Assembly (NCBI GenBank): GCA_914767885.1
Contig: CAJZBQ010000014.1
Span: 186,001 to 250,000 of the forward strand
Reading direction: 5' to 3'
DNA: 64,000 nt
DNA from: Blepharisma stoltei
Lineage: Eukaryota; Ciliophora; Heterotrichea; Heterotrichida; Blepharismidae
Positions 9,661 through 21,287 of the stretch are shown piece by piece. The notes beneath the pieces were generated by a model. That model was given only the letters and a program-made list of their open reading frames with translations. It was not told the origin of the DNA and ran no database searches. Position 1 is the first letter of the stretch. Every line of letters starts with the position of its first letter. The position numbers and the translations under genes are program-made.

Positions 9661-12600
9661 CTAACAGCTACAAAAATTTGTTAAATCATCAATAATAATT
9701 TCAATATTTGCATTATTATTTTCATACTCTTCTAGTAAATCAATTAAAAACCCAGAAACCATATCTAATATCCTTATAGCTATAAGCCCTTTATGCATAT
9801 TTTCTGCTTCATTTATAGAATCTTTCATTCCTTCAATGCATCTGCTTACCTTTACAATACTTTCTTTAGAAGCAGAAAAACTCATATGCATTTTTTTAGT
9901 GACATTAAAAATTTCTTTCATTATGTCAATATGTCGAGATGCTGCTAGCCTTTGGATGCAGCCTAAAATCTGTGTAGAAAAAGCCATGATAGACCCATTT
10001 TCTAAAATTTGTTTCAAAATATTTAGTCTTTTTTCTTGGTCTTTCAAAGAAGGTGATTTTTGAAGGATTTCTATAAGTGACAAATAAAAAGATTTATCTG
10101 GCAAATCTGCGTTGCGATATCACATTATGAATTGGTTAAAAATATTTTTTGGGAAGGAGACTTATACACATTTTTATCAAATAAAATTTTGTTTTACTGT
10201 GTGTAAATAATTACAATTTCTATATTTTTTGCATCATTTCCAATTAAAATTGATACAGCTTCTTTGCCTTGTATTACATTCATAATGTCTTCAACAAGTA
10301 TTTTTACTTCACTTACTTCCATGCTTTTCCCTCGACACTTATGATGTGAATGCTTTTTTAATCGTCTTATTTTTGATTCTAATTTATAAATATAATCTTC
10401 TTTTTCCTGACTCCCCCCCCCTCGAAGTTCGACCAAGATATAGGGAAAATTCCTATTTTTTTGGAAAATTAACCCCCCTCAAAGTTCGACCAAGACCTAT
10501 ATAAATTTACTAGGAAAATAAGCAATTTTGCAAAATTTTTTAAACTATGTGGGGGTGAGCTTGCGATTTTTGTATTCAAGTTCTAAAAAAGCGTTACAAA
10601 ACCATCTTGCACTATTTTTTCTAACTTACACCCTCTCAACCATACAGAAGAATATGATAAATAATGTTTTTTTTAACTACTAAATTATATTAAAACAATT
10701 CTATATAATTTTTTTTAAAAATCTTGGTCGAATTTCGAGGGGGGGGAGTGAAGAGTTTCTTTATCGCATAAATCTCTTGTATTGCTACTTTTGTATCTTC
10801 TGTCTGTAATACTATCAGCTGTCTGATATGATTTTAGAAGCCCTTCTCTGCTTCTAGTTAAAGACACAAACCCTCTTAATGTATCTGCAGTCATTGTTTT
10901 ATACTGAGTTGAGTCTTGAGATTTATAAAGCAAATCTGACTGCGATGTATAATAATGGTTCATTTTTATTGTATCATTGGCTTCTTTAAGTCCTTTTATT
11001 TCAATTTCCTTCGCTTTGATAAGCTGGATAACTCTAGTTTTTATATCAAGTACCCTTGTTGGAAGTGCTTCATTATGATTAACAGTTAAAGAAATTTCTT
11101 CTTCCAGCAGAGAAACTGCAATCTCAATGGCTTCAAGCTCTTTTGCTTGCTCATTAAAAGCTTTTTCTGTCATTTGTATTTTTTCATTACATTCCAGTTC
11201 TGATTTTAATGCAATTTCTAATTTTTTTTCAATTTCATAGAGATCGTCTTTAAGTTTTCTTTCTAAATTAGCTTTCTCTTTACTTGCCTGGATTTCTGTT
11301 TTATATCCTTTAATCATTTCGACAAATTCATCTTTCATAGCTTTTTGTAGGGAAAGGCTAGCTTGGAATTCTTCTATTTTGGTAGACAATTTGTGCTGTA
11401 AATCTGAGTTGTTTTCTTTTAAATTTGTGGCTTCATATTGACTTTTTTCGAGCTCTCTTTCGAGGAGGTCGATTTTTGAGTTGATTTTTTCGTATTCTGT
11501 GAGAGATAGAAATAGTGTTTCATTGTTGTCTGTTTGGCCGTATGTGTCGAGGGTAATTGTGGTGTTGGCTTGCTTTATACCTTTTATGAGGAAAGTTAGA
11601 TGGGGGCTTGTAATTGCTAATGATCTCTTGTGCTGAATTTTTATCCTGGAAATTTCTACAAGCTGAAGATTTTCGCTTTTATTTAATTCTTTAAGTTGTA
11701 ATTGTAAATCTGTATTTTGCTCAGCAGTTTCTTTAATAATATATTCCTATTTGGATCTTCAATTATTTTTTATAAAAAATATTAATTAATTATTTTAAAT
11801 ATATATTTAAGGTATACATACTTTGCGATAATTCATTTTCTGATTTAATTATTTGATCTCTCAGCCTATTCAGTTCTTCTCTCAGCTGATCTTCGTGCTG
11901 CGCATCTTTCAACAGCTGATTATTCAAATCATTTATCATTTTTTCAGCTTCTTTCATATACATATTATACTCTTCTTTTATTTCATAATTTTCTTTACTT
12001 TGCTTTTCTCCTTCAGCAATGAGCTGATTAATCATCAACTTAGCTTTATTCAAGCACAAATCTCTCTTCTCAATTTCTCCTAAACTGTCTTCATTTTCTC
12101 TTTCCCTCTCCTTCAGCATCTTTTCTTTTTCATTTAAAATTTTCTTAATTTCCTCATTTTCCTTTTCCAGCCTTGTCTTTTCTACCTCAATTACAGCGAT
12201 AACCTGTTCATAATTCCTTGCATCAAATGAATGGTTTTCTTCAGTTTTATTTCTTAAAGCGTTATATTTAGCTTCAAGCAAATTTTTATCCTCTTCTAAA
12301 ATGCCTAATCCCTTCCTTAGCTCATTAATTTCAGCTTTACTTTCTTCAATCATATTTAAATAATCAGTATCAATTTCTCTATCTTTTTCAATTTCAATTG
12401 ATTTTTCATACAATTCTTTGTACTCTAAAAGATCATTATAATCTTCTTGTAGCGCCGAAAAATTATTCGTCAATTCCTCGATTTTTTCTCTTTCAAGCTC
12501 GATTTCTTTATTTAATTCTTCAGCTTTTTCATTATTTTCAATAACTTGGCTTAGCAAGTTTACAGCTTGTTTGGCAATTAAATTCAGGTTTTTGCAAATT

Positions 12601-12764
12601 TCGTTTGAAATTTCTGAATGAAATTGTTCTTCTTGATCTTTTTCAAAATGCTCAATACAGGAAAACTCTTCAAATGAGCCTTTTATTAGAGTAAGGATTT
12701 CATTTGATAGGACTGCTAGGTGGGATAAATCTGAAAGGATTCCTTGAGGAATCTGGGAATTCAT
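9661..12764 (-). CDS. Long coiled-coil protein, split by three IESs
   Basis: Starts at ATG 12762-12764 and ends at TAG 9661-9663. Joined segments 11817-12764, 10752-11743, 10206-10410 and 9661-10119 give a protein of about 850 residues. Residues ~60-600 are almost entirely heptad-like, rich in E, K, N and L, with a less charged middle containing SLAITSPHL and RGFVSLTRSREG. The C-terminal 150 residues are a helical, non-coiled region. No catalytic motif is visible. A cytoskeletal or basal-body structural role is plausible but only inferred. Confidence 0.7.
10120..10205. other. TA-bounded IES, 86 bp
   Basis: TA at 10118-10119 and 10204-10205. Removal joins IVIIY to RNADLPDKS in frame. A second TA pair a few bases away would also keep the phase, so edges may shift slightly. 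Confidence 0.65.
10411..10751. mobile_element. MITE family M2 (core word TCGAAGTTCGACCAAGA) forming an IES with TGA duplication
   Basis: Ends CTCCCCCCCC...GGGGGGGGAG with 3-bp duplication TGA (10408-10410, 10749-10751). The core word is present at the left end, again after an internal TTAACCCCCC box near 10470, and inverted at the right end. Removing it joins KETL to QEKEDY. There is no TA at the boundary. Confidence 0.8.
11744..11816. other. TA-bounded IES, 73 bp
   Basis: TA at 11742-11743 and 11815-11816. Removal joins LSQSMY to IIKETAEQ in frame. Confidence 0.8.
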
Positions 12765-12792
12765 ATTTAAATGGTTTTTTAATAATCGCTAA

Positions 12793-14773
12793 TTAAATGG
12801 CTGCTTTATCTTTTATAGGTGACCATACTTTTCTGGGTGAATTTATTATTTCAGGGTGGATGCTTTCTCTGCCTTCTCTTACTCCCCCCCCCTCCGTGAG
12901 TGAACAAAACCATTAGAAAAATCGCTGTTTTTTGCCCAAAAACCCACCTTCCGTGAGTGAACAAAAATTTTTTTTAATAGAAAAATTTTAATGGAAAAAA
13001 ATTTTGATATATATAAATGATAATTAATATAATGAAATCTAAAGCTAATTCTGTTTAATTTAAACAAATTGCATTTTAAAACATAAATTTTATAAATTTA
13101 AATTAATATTTGCTTTTCAAATTTTGGCAAATTAGGATTTTTTTTAAATTTCGAAAAAAAAAAAATTTTTTAGAAAATTTATATATAAATTTTTTAAAAA
13201 AAAAAAAAATTAACCCCCCTCCGTGAGTGAACAAAAATTTTTTTGTTCACTCACGGAGGGGGGGGAGTTAGTTCTATAGGTTGGACTGTTCTTTTTTGAG
13301 CTCCAATGTAAAGCTGTCTTGGTCTTCCGATTTTTTTGACAGACTCAGACATCATCTCATGCCACTGTGACATCCAGCCGATGACTCTAGCTAAAGCAAA
13401 AATCACAGTAAACATGTCACGTGGGATTCCAATTGCTTCAAGGACAATCCCAGAATAAAAATCTACATTTGGAAATAGCTTTCTTTTAATAAAATAATCG
13501 TCACTTAAGGCTTTTTTCTCTAGCTCTATCGCTAAGTCAAAAATGTCTTGCTTGTTGCATTTTAAATGAGTTAAAACTTCATGAGCAATCTCTTGAATTA
13601 TATGATTTCTTGGATCATGGTTTTTATAAACACGATGGCCAAAACCCATAAGTCTAAAACTGTCGTTAGGATTTTTAGCTTTTGCAATATAGGTATCGAC
13701 GTTTTCAACACTTTTTACTTCATCAAGCATTGCGAGGACAGCTTCATTTGCACCTCCATGCATAGGGCCCCATAAGCTAGCTATTCCAGCAGCTACACAG
13801 GCATATGGGTTTGCAAGAGAGCTTCCGGCAATTCTGACAGTTGATGTGGAGGCGTTTTGTTCGTGATCGGCGTGGAGGATAAATATTTTTTCAAGAGCAT
13901 TAGCTACGACAGGATCGACTGTAAAATCATCAGACATCGGGTCTGAAAACATCATATACAAGAAGTTTTCAGTGTATCCGAACTTTTTCTTATCCTCGAT
14001 TAAGGGGCATAGATTTTTTAATAATGGATAAATAATTTTATTTTAAAAGAATTTAATAGATTTTTTTAATAAATATTTATCTTTAGAAATTCATATAGTT
14101 TTTTTTTTTTGACTTTTCTAATTAAAATTTTGATGATTATTTTTAATATTTTTATCATGCAAGCAAAAAAGAGGTAGATGCTGTGATGGGATTTAGGAAA
14201 AACTATTGGCAGTCCATATGCAGTTCTATACGCAATTGCTGCCATCATAGGGAATTTCGCTAAAACTCTAATTGCAGCTGCTTCACGTTGTTCAGCTACC
14301 AAGACATCGATATCTTCATGCATGAACGCTGATAAAGCTCCTACAACACCCACCATAATTGCCATTGGATGTGCACCTTGCTGGAAGCTGCTATAGAAGT
14401 CAATAAGTTTCATATGAATCAACATCTCATTTTTCACAGCATTTTCAAATCTTTCTAGTTCAGCAGTATTGGGCAATTCTCCATATAATAGCAAATAGCA
14501 AACTTCAAGAAAGGTACAATTATTGGCCAGATCTTCGATTGCATAGCCTCTGTACCATAGCTCTCCTTTTTCTCCATCAGTATATGTAATTGCAGAAAGA
14601 CAGCTTGATGTTGAAGTGTAGCCTGGGTCAAGAGTGAGGCAGCCTAGCTGAGTAAATAGAGAACGAATATCGATAACTGGTGGTCCTTGAGTTCCTCGAA
14701 TAAACGGAAGCTTTGCAGATGTTCCATCAGGAAGAGTTATTGTTGCTTCTCCTTCTATAATAGCTCCTTCCAT
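12793..14773 (-). CDS. Citrate synthase, bacterial/peroxisomal type, split by two IESs
   Basis: Segments 14177-14773, 13271-14030 and 12793-12881 join. The order matches the hexameric GltA-type family: [10 protein letters not shown] and [10 protein letters not shown] near the N-terminus, GGANEAVL and GFGHRVY with catalytic histidines, then [13 protein letters not shown] with the catalytic Asp. It condenses acetyl-CoA and oxaloacetate. No mitochondrial presequence and no SKL-type ending is seen, so location is open. The last 28 residues (after RTVQPIEL) are encoded beyond a MITE and end at TAA 12793-12795. They are not typical of the family but appear in frame after removal. Confidence 0.9.
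12882..13270. mobile_element. MITE family M1 forming an IES in citrate synthase
   Basis: 386-bp element bounded by TTA (12879-12881, 13268-13270). Terminal C-tract, then the word CTCCGTGAGTGAACAAAA; a second copy 60 bp inside; an AT-rich middle; then TTAACCCCC plus a third copy abutting an inverted fourth copy, a tight hairpin at the right end. Excision joins IEL to REGRES in frame. Confidence 0.9.
14031..14176. other. TA-bounded IES, 146 bp, in citrate synthase
   Basis: TA at 14029-14030 and 14175-14176. Removal joins PKSHHSIY to PLLKNLC and restores the [12 protein letters not shown] context. Confidence 0.75.
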
Positions 14774-15829
14774 ATTTTATTCACGTCACAAGCTATTAAG
14801 AAAAGATATTATAATGATTGGAAAGACTTAGAGTCTAAAAAATTAACTATAATTATGCCATCGTAAAAAATTAAATATTCTTACCGATAGAATAAAACTA
14901 ATTAAATTATTTTTAGAAAATTTATTGAAATTATATTAAAGGTTAGGCTTGTAATATTGGAGACCAATTTATTACTCACTCCACATCAAATTGGAACAAA
15001 AAACCTGCTCCAATTAAAGGGGGTTAAAAAACATTTTTATAAAAAATTAAGAAGTATAAATTGAAATCAACATTTTTTAATTTTAATCTATTTTATGGAG
15101 GATCAATTAAAATATAATCGATCCGGTGTGAAAACTGATTAAATAGCATTCTACTTTCAATTTTTACATTAAATTATGCCAAATAAATTATAAAAACTAG
15201 TATTTTCACATATAAAATTTTTCGATTGAAAAAACGATTAAAGTGAGGTTTTAGTATTTCTTATGAGCTCAAAAGGTAGTCTTGTGTATGGGGTAAAATT
15301 TGAAAAATTAAAAAGAAAATTGTATTTATTTACCGAATTCTTCTAGTTAAACAATAATACAACAAAATGTTTGCTATTAAATAGGGAAGAGTAAGCTTAT
15401 AAGTTATAGAAAAATTCGAATTTACTCAAATAAATAAGTTAAGTTATCAATAAAATATTATAGCGAAAATAATAGCAAGAGATGCTCTCAGTTGAACTCT
15501 AAGTGCACAGTAAATTATCATTTAATCATTTTTATTTAATTAACTACGCAATTAATAATGAATAGAAGTTTCTCTCATAGTTATCCATTATTTTTCTTTA
15601 TATTACAATAAATAATAGATCTCTCCAAAAACCATAAATCTCTTTTCATTTAAATTATATAATTCTGTTAATTCATTTAACACTTTGACGACAACATCAA
15701 ATTTTCCCATAAAAATAGGCTTTACCCTTTATGACAAAAACTACCCAGAATTTTACCAAAATATAATAATTGATGGTAAAGTGGTTGAAGTATTAAAATT
15801 ATGAATTAATTATTAATTGTTAAATTCGT
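14774..15829. other. Gene-poor AT-rich stretch
   Basis: About 1 kb with many stops in all frames under the UGA=Trp code. I see no tRNA, repeat or conserved coding trace. It may be flank of the piggyBac relic that follows. Confidence 0.5.
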
Positions 15830-16951
15830 TAGACACTGAACAAGAACCTAATTCATCAAGTGATAGCAGTGGTGGATCAATTGATATTGATTGCTCTTCT
15901 GCATCTTCAACTGAAGGAGATTTTATTGATGATTGAAGGTATTTCCAAAATAATTCACTTATCACCTCCTTCATCATCTCAATGGACTGGACGGTCTAAA
16001 CTTAGTCCAATCGCTGAAATTTTGTCTAAAATTGCAAAAGAAATTATGAATTAGGCAGAGAAATTTCAATTGATGAAAGCATGATAAAATACAAAGGCCA
16101 CCATATTTCCAAGCAGTATGTCAAAAAAGCCAATAAAATGAGAATTCAAGGTATTTACATTGAGCGATTCAAAAACAGGCTATTTATGAAATTTACCCTG
16201 GAAAATCAGCAAAATAAAAAATAATATCGCAATGGCTGTGACACTGAGACTGATTGAAGAATTAAGATCAAACTGGCATCACTTATATTGCGACAATTGG
16301 TATTCAAGTCCTGAATTATTCAGAATTTTAGCAAATCAAGGATTCGGAGCAACTGGAACAGTGAGAAAAAAGGAAAGGATTGACAAAGTTTCATATAAAA
16401 TAAAGTGAATCGATTAGTGTTTTATTTCAGTAATCCTTTGCTATTTTGCGTTGGCTCGATAAAAGAGCAGTCTTCCTTATCTCCAATATTGAATCAAATG
16501 CAAAAGAAACTTCAGCCAGATACTCGTCAGAAGCTACAAAAATAAAACTGATATCGTAACTAATTATTCAGCCCCACATGCCAGGTGTTGATCACTTTGA
16601 TCAGCTTCTTCAAAGTTATACAGTTGGAAAGGTCAAATAAATGATGAAATCATGTTTCTAACTACTTCATTCAAATCGCTTTGATAAATTATTATATAAT
16701 TTATAAAAACCACAGCAAAAGCAGATGGACTACTTAGTCATGAAGAATTTAGAATGGAAGTGGCCAAGGATTGATATAATATAAATTGCAATAGTAATCA
16801 AATTACAAAGGCGGAAATAAAGGGAGAAATGAATAGAAGATGTAATTATTGTAAACAGGTGAATAAAGACAGCAAAACCTACTATAAATGTTCTGATTGC
16901 AGCGAGCCAATACATCGTGGCTGTTTTATTAATCATAAATGTTGTAGATAA
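15830..16951 (+). pseudogene. Decayed piggyBac-family transposase
   Basis: Fragments in three frames follow piggyBac order. An acidic Ser-rich N-terminal remnant (15840-15950) comes first, then SIDESMIKYKGHH (first Asp, ~16070) and YCDNWYSSPELF followed by GATGTVRKKER (second Asp, ~16290-16370). MPGVDHFDQLLQSY (~16577) carries the third Asp, and a C-terminal Cys/His domain beginning RRCNYCKQ ends at ~16950. Frameshifts and stops (for example at ~16050, ~16225 and ~16550) break the frame and no TA-bounded removal repairs them. It is a germline relic. Ciliates use domesticated piggyBac enzymes for IES removal, but this copy looks dead. Confidence 0.8.
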
Positions 16952-17528
16952 ATATGTATTATCTTATAATTGATAATAGTAACTTTTAGGCAGTTTCTAG
17001 TCGGCAAGGGTAAGCTCAGGGACAGAAGTAAAAATCGGTTTTGGGCAGTTTTTTGGTATAAATGTCGTCGATGAGTTAAGCAAGTTTATTTTTTCAAGGT
17101 ATATGCTATAGATGAAATAGAGAATCATATTGAGTCTTCAATCTTAAATTTTGAAGATATATGCAATAAATTATTGCTCAAACTCTTTAGTTTATTTATT
17201 AATGCTATTTTAACAGTAGATTATTGAATTGGAAGGTCTTCAGGATAATTTTTTCTCTTTTGTAGTAAATTTCATTATACGAGGTACGTTTTAAGAATAT
17301 AGAACTTTATTTTAATATTAGCATTAATATAGATTTTAGAAGCTTCATTTAGAGTCAAAGATCATTCAGCATCAAAGAAAACGCTTATAAAGGGCTAAAT
17401 AAAAAACAAAGTTTCAAATTATTTGAATTTAATTGATCAATTCTTAAAATATATATATTTTGGTAAAAATATAGATATATTATAGATCCAAATATATAAA
17501 TAGCTTTATTGATATTAAATTTTAAGCA
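16952..17528. other. AT-rich spacer
   Basis: Nothing coding or repetitive recognised between the piggyBac relic and the tRNA. Confidence 0.4.
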
Positions 17529-17601
17529 GGACCCATAGCACAACTGGTAGTGCAACGGACTCCAAATCCGCAGGTTGGGCGTTCAAGTCGCTCTGGGTTC
17601 A
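17529..17601 (+). tRNA. tRNA-Trp (anticodon CCA) with a four-pair anticodon stem
   Basis: A 73-nt cloverleaf: acceptor GGACCCA/TGGGTTC, D arm GCAC/GTGC, anticodon loop CTCCAAA with CCA at 17562-17564, T arm GGGCG/CGCTC with loop TTCAAGT, discriminator A, no encoded CCA, then a T6 terminator. The position 27-43 pair is A (17555) opposite C (17571), so the stem has only four pairs. No intron. In organisms reading UGA as Trp, a shortened anticodon stem in tRNA-Trp(CCA) has been linked to UGA decoding. Confidence 0.95.
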
Positions 17602-18459
17602 CTTTTTTGTCCAGTTGAATTATGAACTATTATACCAATTTATCGCTTGTTTTAAGCAAATTCTAGCTTTTAAATATAATTTTATTTGTGCTTGCCCTTT
17701 TTATAGGGTATTATCAGAATTAAAGAATTCCTTAAAATTTTGACAGATTAGCTCATCTCTACAATAAAAATCAAAATTTCAATAGAAATTAATAAAGGAA
17801 ATATAAATATATATAAAATAAAGATATAGATAGAATTATTTATAATTTAATATTGCTATTATATAATATTTAATTGCAAATTTGTCTATTGCTTTATAAA
17901 TCACATAGATGCTTAATTTAGAAAGTTTTTGCATATAAGAGTTTTATTTTATTTGAAAGGGCAAAAGAAAAATTTTCTACTCACTTTATTGTGCGATGAT
18001 TGAATAGCAAATACGGTGAAAATTATTGTTGCCAAAGCTTATCATAAATATGAACTTATTCTGTCAATCAATATTGCAATTTTTATTTCCTCTATTTTTC
18101 TATTACTTAAACAAAGATTTTGATTATTTATGCTTAAATAAAAAATGCCCATATGAGCCTGCTGCTTTGAATAATTAATCTCAAATTATCTTAAAGATCT
18201 AATGAATTTTCTATTGCAATAATTTGGCTTGTATTTATTCTATTAATAAAATATTTAAAAGTTCCTTATTAACGTAAATCTTATTTATTCTATTATTTTT
18301 AGCTTTAAAAACAAATTGAAATCTTGCTATTGAACAAATATCTATTATATCTCTCTAGATGCAAAATTCAAACCTATATATATCTTCCATTTATCGAAAT
18401 CAAATTCCCTAAAAGTAATTAATCAGCGTTATTCTGAATCATATGTTAAATATTAAATA
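17602..18459. other. AT-rich intergenic region
   Basis: About 860 bp, very A/T-rich, with stops in all frames. No repeat or RNA gene recognised. Confidence 0.45.
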
Positions 18460-18654
18460 ATGAAAAGAGGATCTTCAGAGCGAGATATAAAAAAAAGATC
18501 ATATGAGCTAACTCTTCCTAATTATTGATCGAACTGCCCGTTGAGATTTTGTCAATATAATTTATGCACCATAATAGATCACTATGCCAAGCAGAAAACC
18601 AACCAGCAAAAATATTGTCCAAGACGCTTTCTTTATGCTGTTAAATCTGATTAG
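18460..18654 (+). CDS. Small Cys-rich hypothetical protein
   Basis: ATG 18460 to TAG 18652 gives 64 residues with one TGA read as Trp (NYWSNCPLRFC). Several Cys and His (CPLRFC, NLCTIIDH, YCPRRF) could bind a metal. The composition is richer and less A/T-biased than the flanks, which suggests coding, but there is no recognised family. Confidence 0.35.
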
Positions 18655-18767
18655 GCATCTTAAAACCCAAACGGAGATTTATCATTTTTGCTTTAATTTT
18701 CGAAAAAAACTTAATTTTAATAATTAAAATGGATGATCATTAATTATCTAAAATAAAGAGGGGACAG

Positions 18768-19761
18768 AGTAAGTAAAATAATTGAATCTACTTCTATAAG
18801 CCCATTTAACCAATACATCAGTCCACAAAACCAAAGGTCCTTTAGCAACCATTTTTCCAGAGTCAGCAGTAAAAACAATCACGAAGCTGGGTCTTTTGCT
18901 ACTATCCGAGACTCCTGCAAAAATGAAAAAAAGTTCGACCTCCGAAAAGTAAGAGAAGCCAAAATCCACCGTTTTAACACAAATTTAGATAAAAAATTCG
19001 AGTTTAAAGAAAAGATCCTAAAAATCGACATTGACGCTGACGCAATCCCTACACAAAGGCTCAGCCCCTGCAGAGCTTCATTATTTCCTAAAGATCCCCT
19101 TACAAAAGAACTATATGAGCATAAAATAATGCTGAGTGCATATCAAAAACTCAGTGAAACTCCACAAAAGAAAATTGATAACAAAAGGCCAACAACCACA
19201 TCTCCTTCACATAAAAGAAGGTCAATTCTTGATCGAGAAGCATCAGGATTTCAATACAAAAAATTATTATCCAGGCTTAGCCTTGATCGATCCAAGGAGA
19301 AAAACGAAATCGCTATAGAAGATGACGATTTCTTACGAAAAACGTTGAAAAAGCATGAAGAACAAGTCATAAGATCAGAAAAAATAAAAAAAGAAATTGA
19401 CTCAATACACGAAAGCTATAACGAATTAAGCCGATCAATGGAAAAACAAAAGGTGAGATCTTCGTCTCTGCAGAATTTATTTATTGAAAAAGATGAGCTT
19501 AAGTCGCCAAGGAATCTTACACTTGATCATAAAATCAAAAAAAAGTTCTTTGGGGAAGTAAAAAATAAAATTTCATCAAATAACGCCAGAGGGTCTCAAA
19601 AAATCATATTAATCCCAAGAATAAGGCATAGAAAGCCACGAAATGTTATTAGTTTTTTAGCTGATAGCTTAGCGATATCACCTGCAAGTTTATCCTCGAA
19701 ACAGTCAAGATCAGCCTTATCAACTGCTCCAGCTGGAAAAAGATACGAAAATAAATTGTAA
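18768..19761 (+). CDS. Disordered/coiled hypothetical protein
   Basis: An open frame runs from about 18768 to TAA 19759-19761; the real start is unclear (an ATG at 18729 is followed by a stop, so a short IES or intron may lie between). The N-terminal part is rich in S, N and K and includes RLSPCRASLFP. Residues ~190-270 (DDDFLRKTLKKHEEQV onward) look coiled-coil. The C-terminus is basic. No family recognised. The neighbouring MFSD12-like gene converges on it with a 30-bp gap. Confidence 0.6.
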
Positions 19762-19791
19762 AATATCGAGCTCTGCTTATTTATTTTAAAA

Positions 19792-21216
19792 TTACTCTTC
19801 AATTATCCCTTCTTTTGTGTATTCCTGCATTTTTGTAATATTTAATGCTATTAATGTGCCAATAATTGAGGCGAGGATTGGCACAACTGTCATAGCGAAT
19901 TTCATATAATTTACACTGTCTAAACTTCCAGCATTTAATAAGATACTTATTGCAATGCCAAGGGAAAATTTGTCGACAAGACTAACAGCGCCTCATACAA
20001 AGGCTCCTGAAGAACCATATTCTCCTACAAAAAGGGCAACCATTCCAGTTGATGAATTTAGCTGTAAGGAAAATCCAATTCCTAAAAATAGTGCAATAAT
20101 GAATACTAAATTCTGGTAATCTGGAGTTAGAAATACTAATGGAATTGTGGCTCCAACTATAAAAATCATTCCTATTTGGAATTGCCTTTTTCTGCTTAAT
20201 TTTTCACCTATTTTCTTAAGCAAAAACGAAGTCCCTACACTTCCAATGTAAAGCACCATAGGGACAGATGCAAGCTGCAGTGGAGTTTTATTATAATTAC
20301 CTTCAGCATCATCTTTTCCTCCCATCTCCAAAACTGTAGTTAAATAAAACGGCAATAATCCTGGCGGCACATTATTTGAGACTCTTGCCAAAGTATAGAC
20401 AGCTGCAATCAAATACAATTCTCTCTTGTTCAGCCATTCTTTTCACGTTAGTTCTGTCTTTTTATTATTTCCTAATTCATCTTCATTTTGAATTTTCAGT
20501 TCTCTATACCCACTTTGTGTTTCTTCTGTCAACTTATTTTCTTTAATGTTTCAAATAAACAATAAATCCGTAATTGCACCAGCTGTCAAAATAAAAGCAC
20601 ACAATAAGCTAAACTGCAACTTAGGATTTTCAATAAAATTAAAAAAAATCAAAGCTGCTAGTAGAACAGCAAAATTCGAAATATAGGTAAAGCCACTTCT
20701 AAGGCCAATTAATTTTTCTTTTCTTTCTTTTAAAGGAGATAATGAAGGTATTAAAGCAATATGTGGGATTTGTACTGCAGATCATGCAGCTCCAGATGCA
20801 AAAGAAAAAACTGAATATCAAAATCCTTGAGCTATGACTCTACTGCTTCCTTCAAGAAGATCACAAGGGTAACAATCCTGCCATGTAAAGAAAAAAGTAA
20901 CGCTAGTTATAACAGTTCCATAAATAAACCAAATCATCCTTTTCCCAAACCTCGATGTGAATTTATCTGAGTAAAATCCTACAAGTGGGGTCGAAATACC
21001 ATCAGAAATTTGAAGCATAAGAACTACAATTCTATATCAATGTTACCCTGCTGTGACCGTGGAAAGGTTTTGGACGTATATAATGTAGTACATCAAGAAA
21101 TTCACCCAGCAAGCTGCACATAAGTCATTCATTACATGCCCAATCCCATACATTCATATAGTAAATTCTGTAAGTCCATCGTATTTTTTATCAACTAATC
21201 TTTCATTGTCATTCAT
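19792..21216 (-). CDS. MFSD12-like major facilitator transporter
   Basis: ATG 21214-21216 to TAA 19792-19794, continuous when TGA is Trp (several) and one 15-nt intron (21032-21046) is removed. The N-terminus YGIGHVMNDLCAACW, then DGISTPLVGFYSD and FGKR, are diagnostic of the MFSD12 branch of the glycoside-pentoside-hexuronide-like MFS. About 12 hydrophobic segments, with a charged central loop (KENKLTEETQ...GNNKK). Animal MFSD12 imports cysteine into lysosome-related organelles; the substrate here is unknown. No IES interrupts it. Confidence 0.8.
21032..21046 (-). other. 15-nt intron in MFSD12-like gene
   Basis: On the minus strand GTAACATTGATATAG. Removal joins TVTAG to IVVLMLQ, as the family requires. 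Confidence 0.85.
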
Positions 21217-21287
21217 TTATTTATTTTTAACATAAATTAAAACCTTTACGACTAAACAGTCACATTATCTAATTATGTTTATTTAAG

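Noticed and set aside
14066-14160. Alternative C-terminus of the first citrate-synthase frame ([18 protein letters not shown])
   Set aside because: It is IES sequence; the conserved enzyme continues beyond it.
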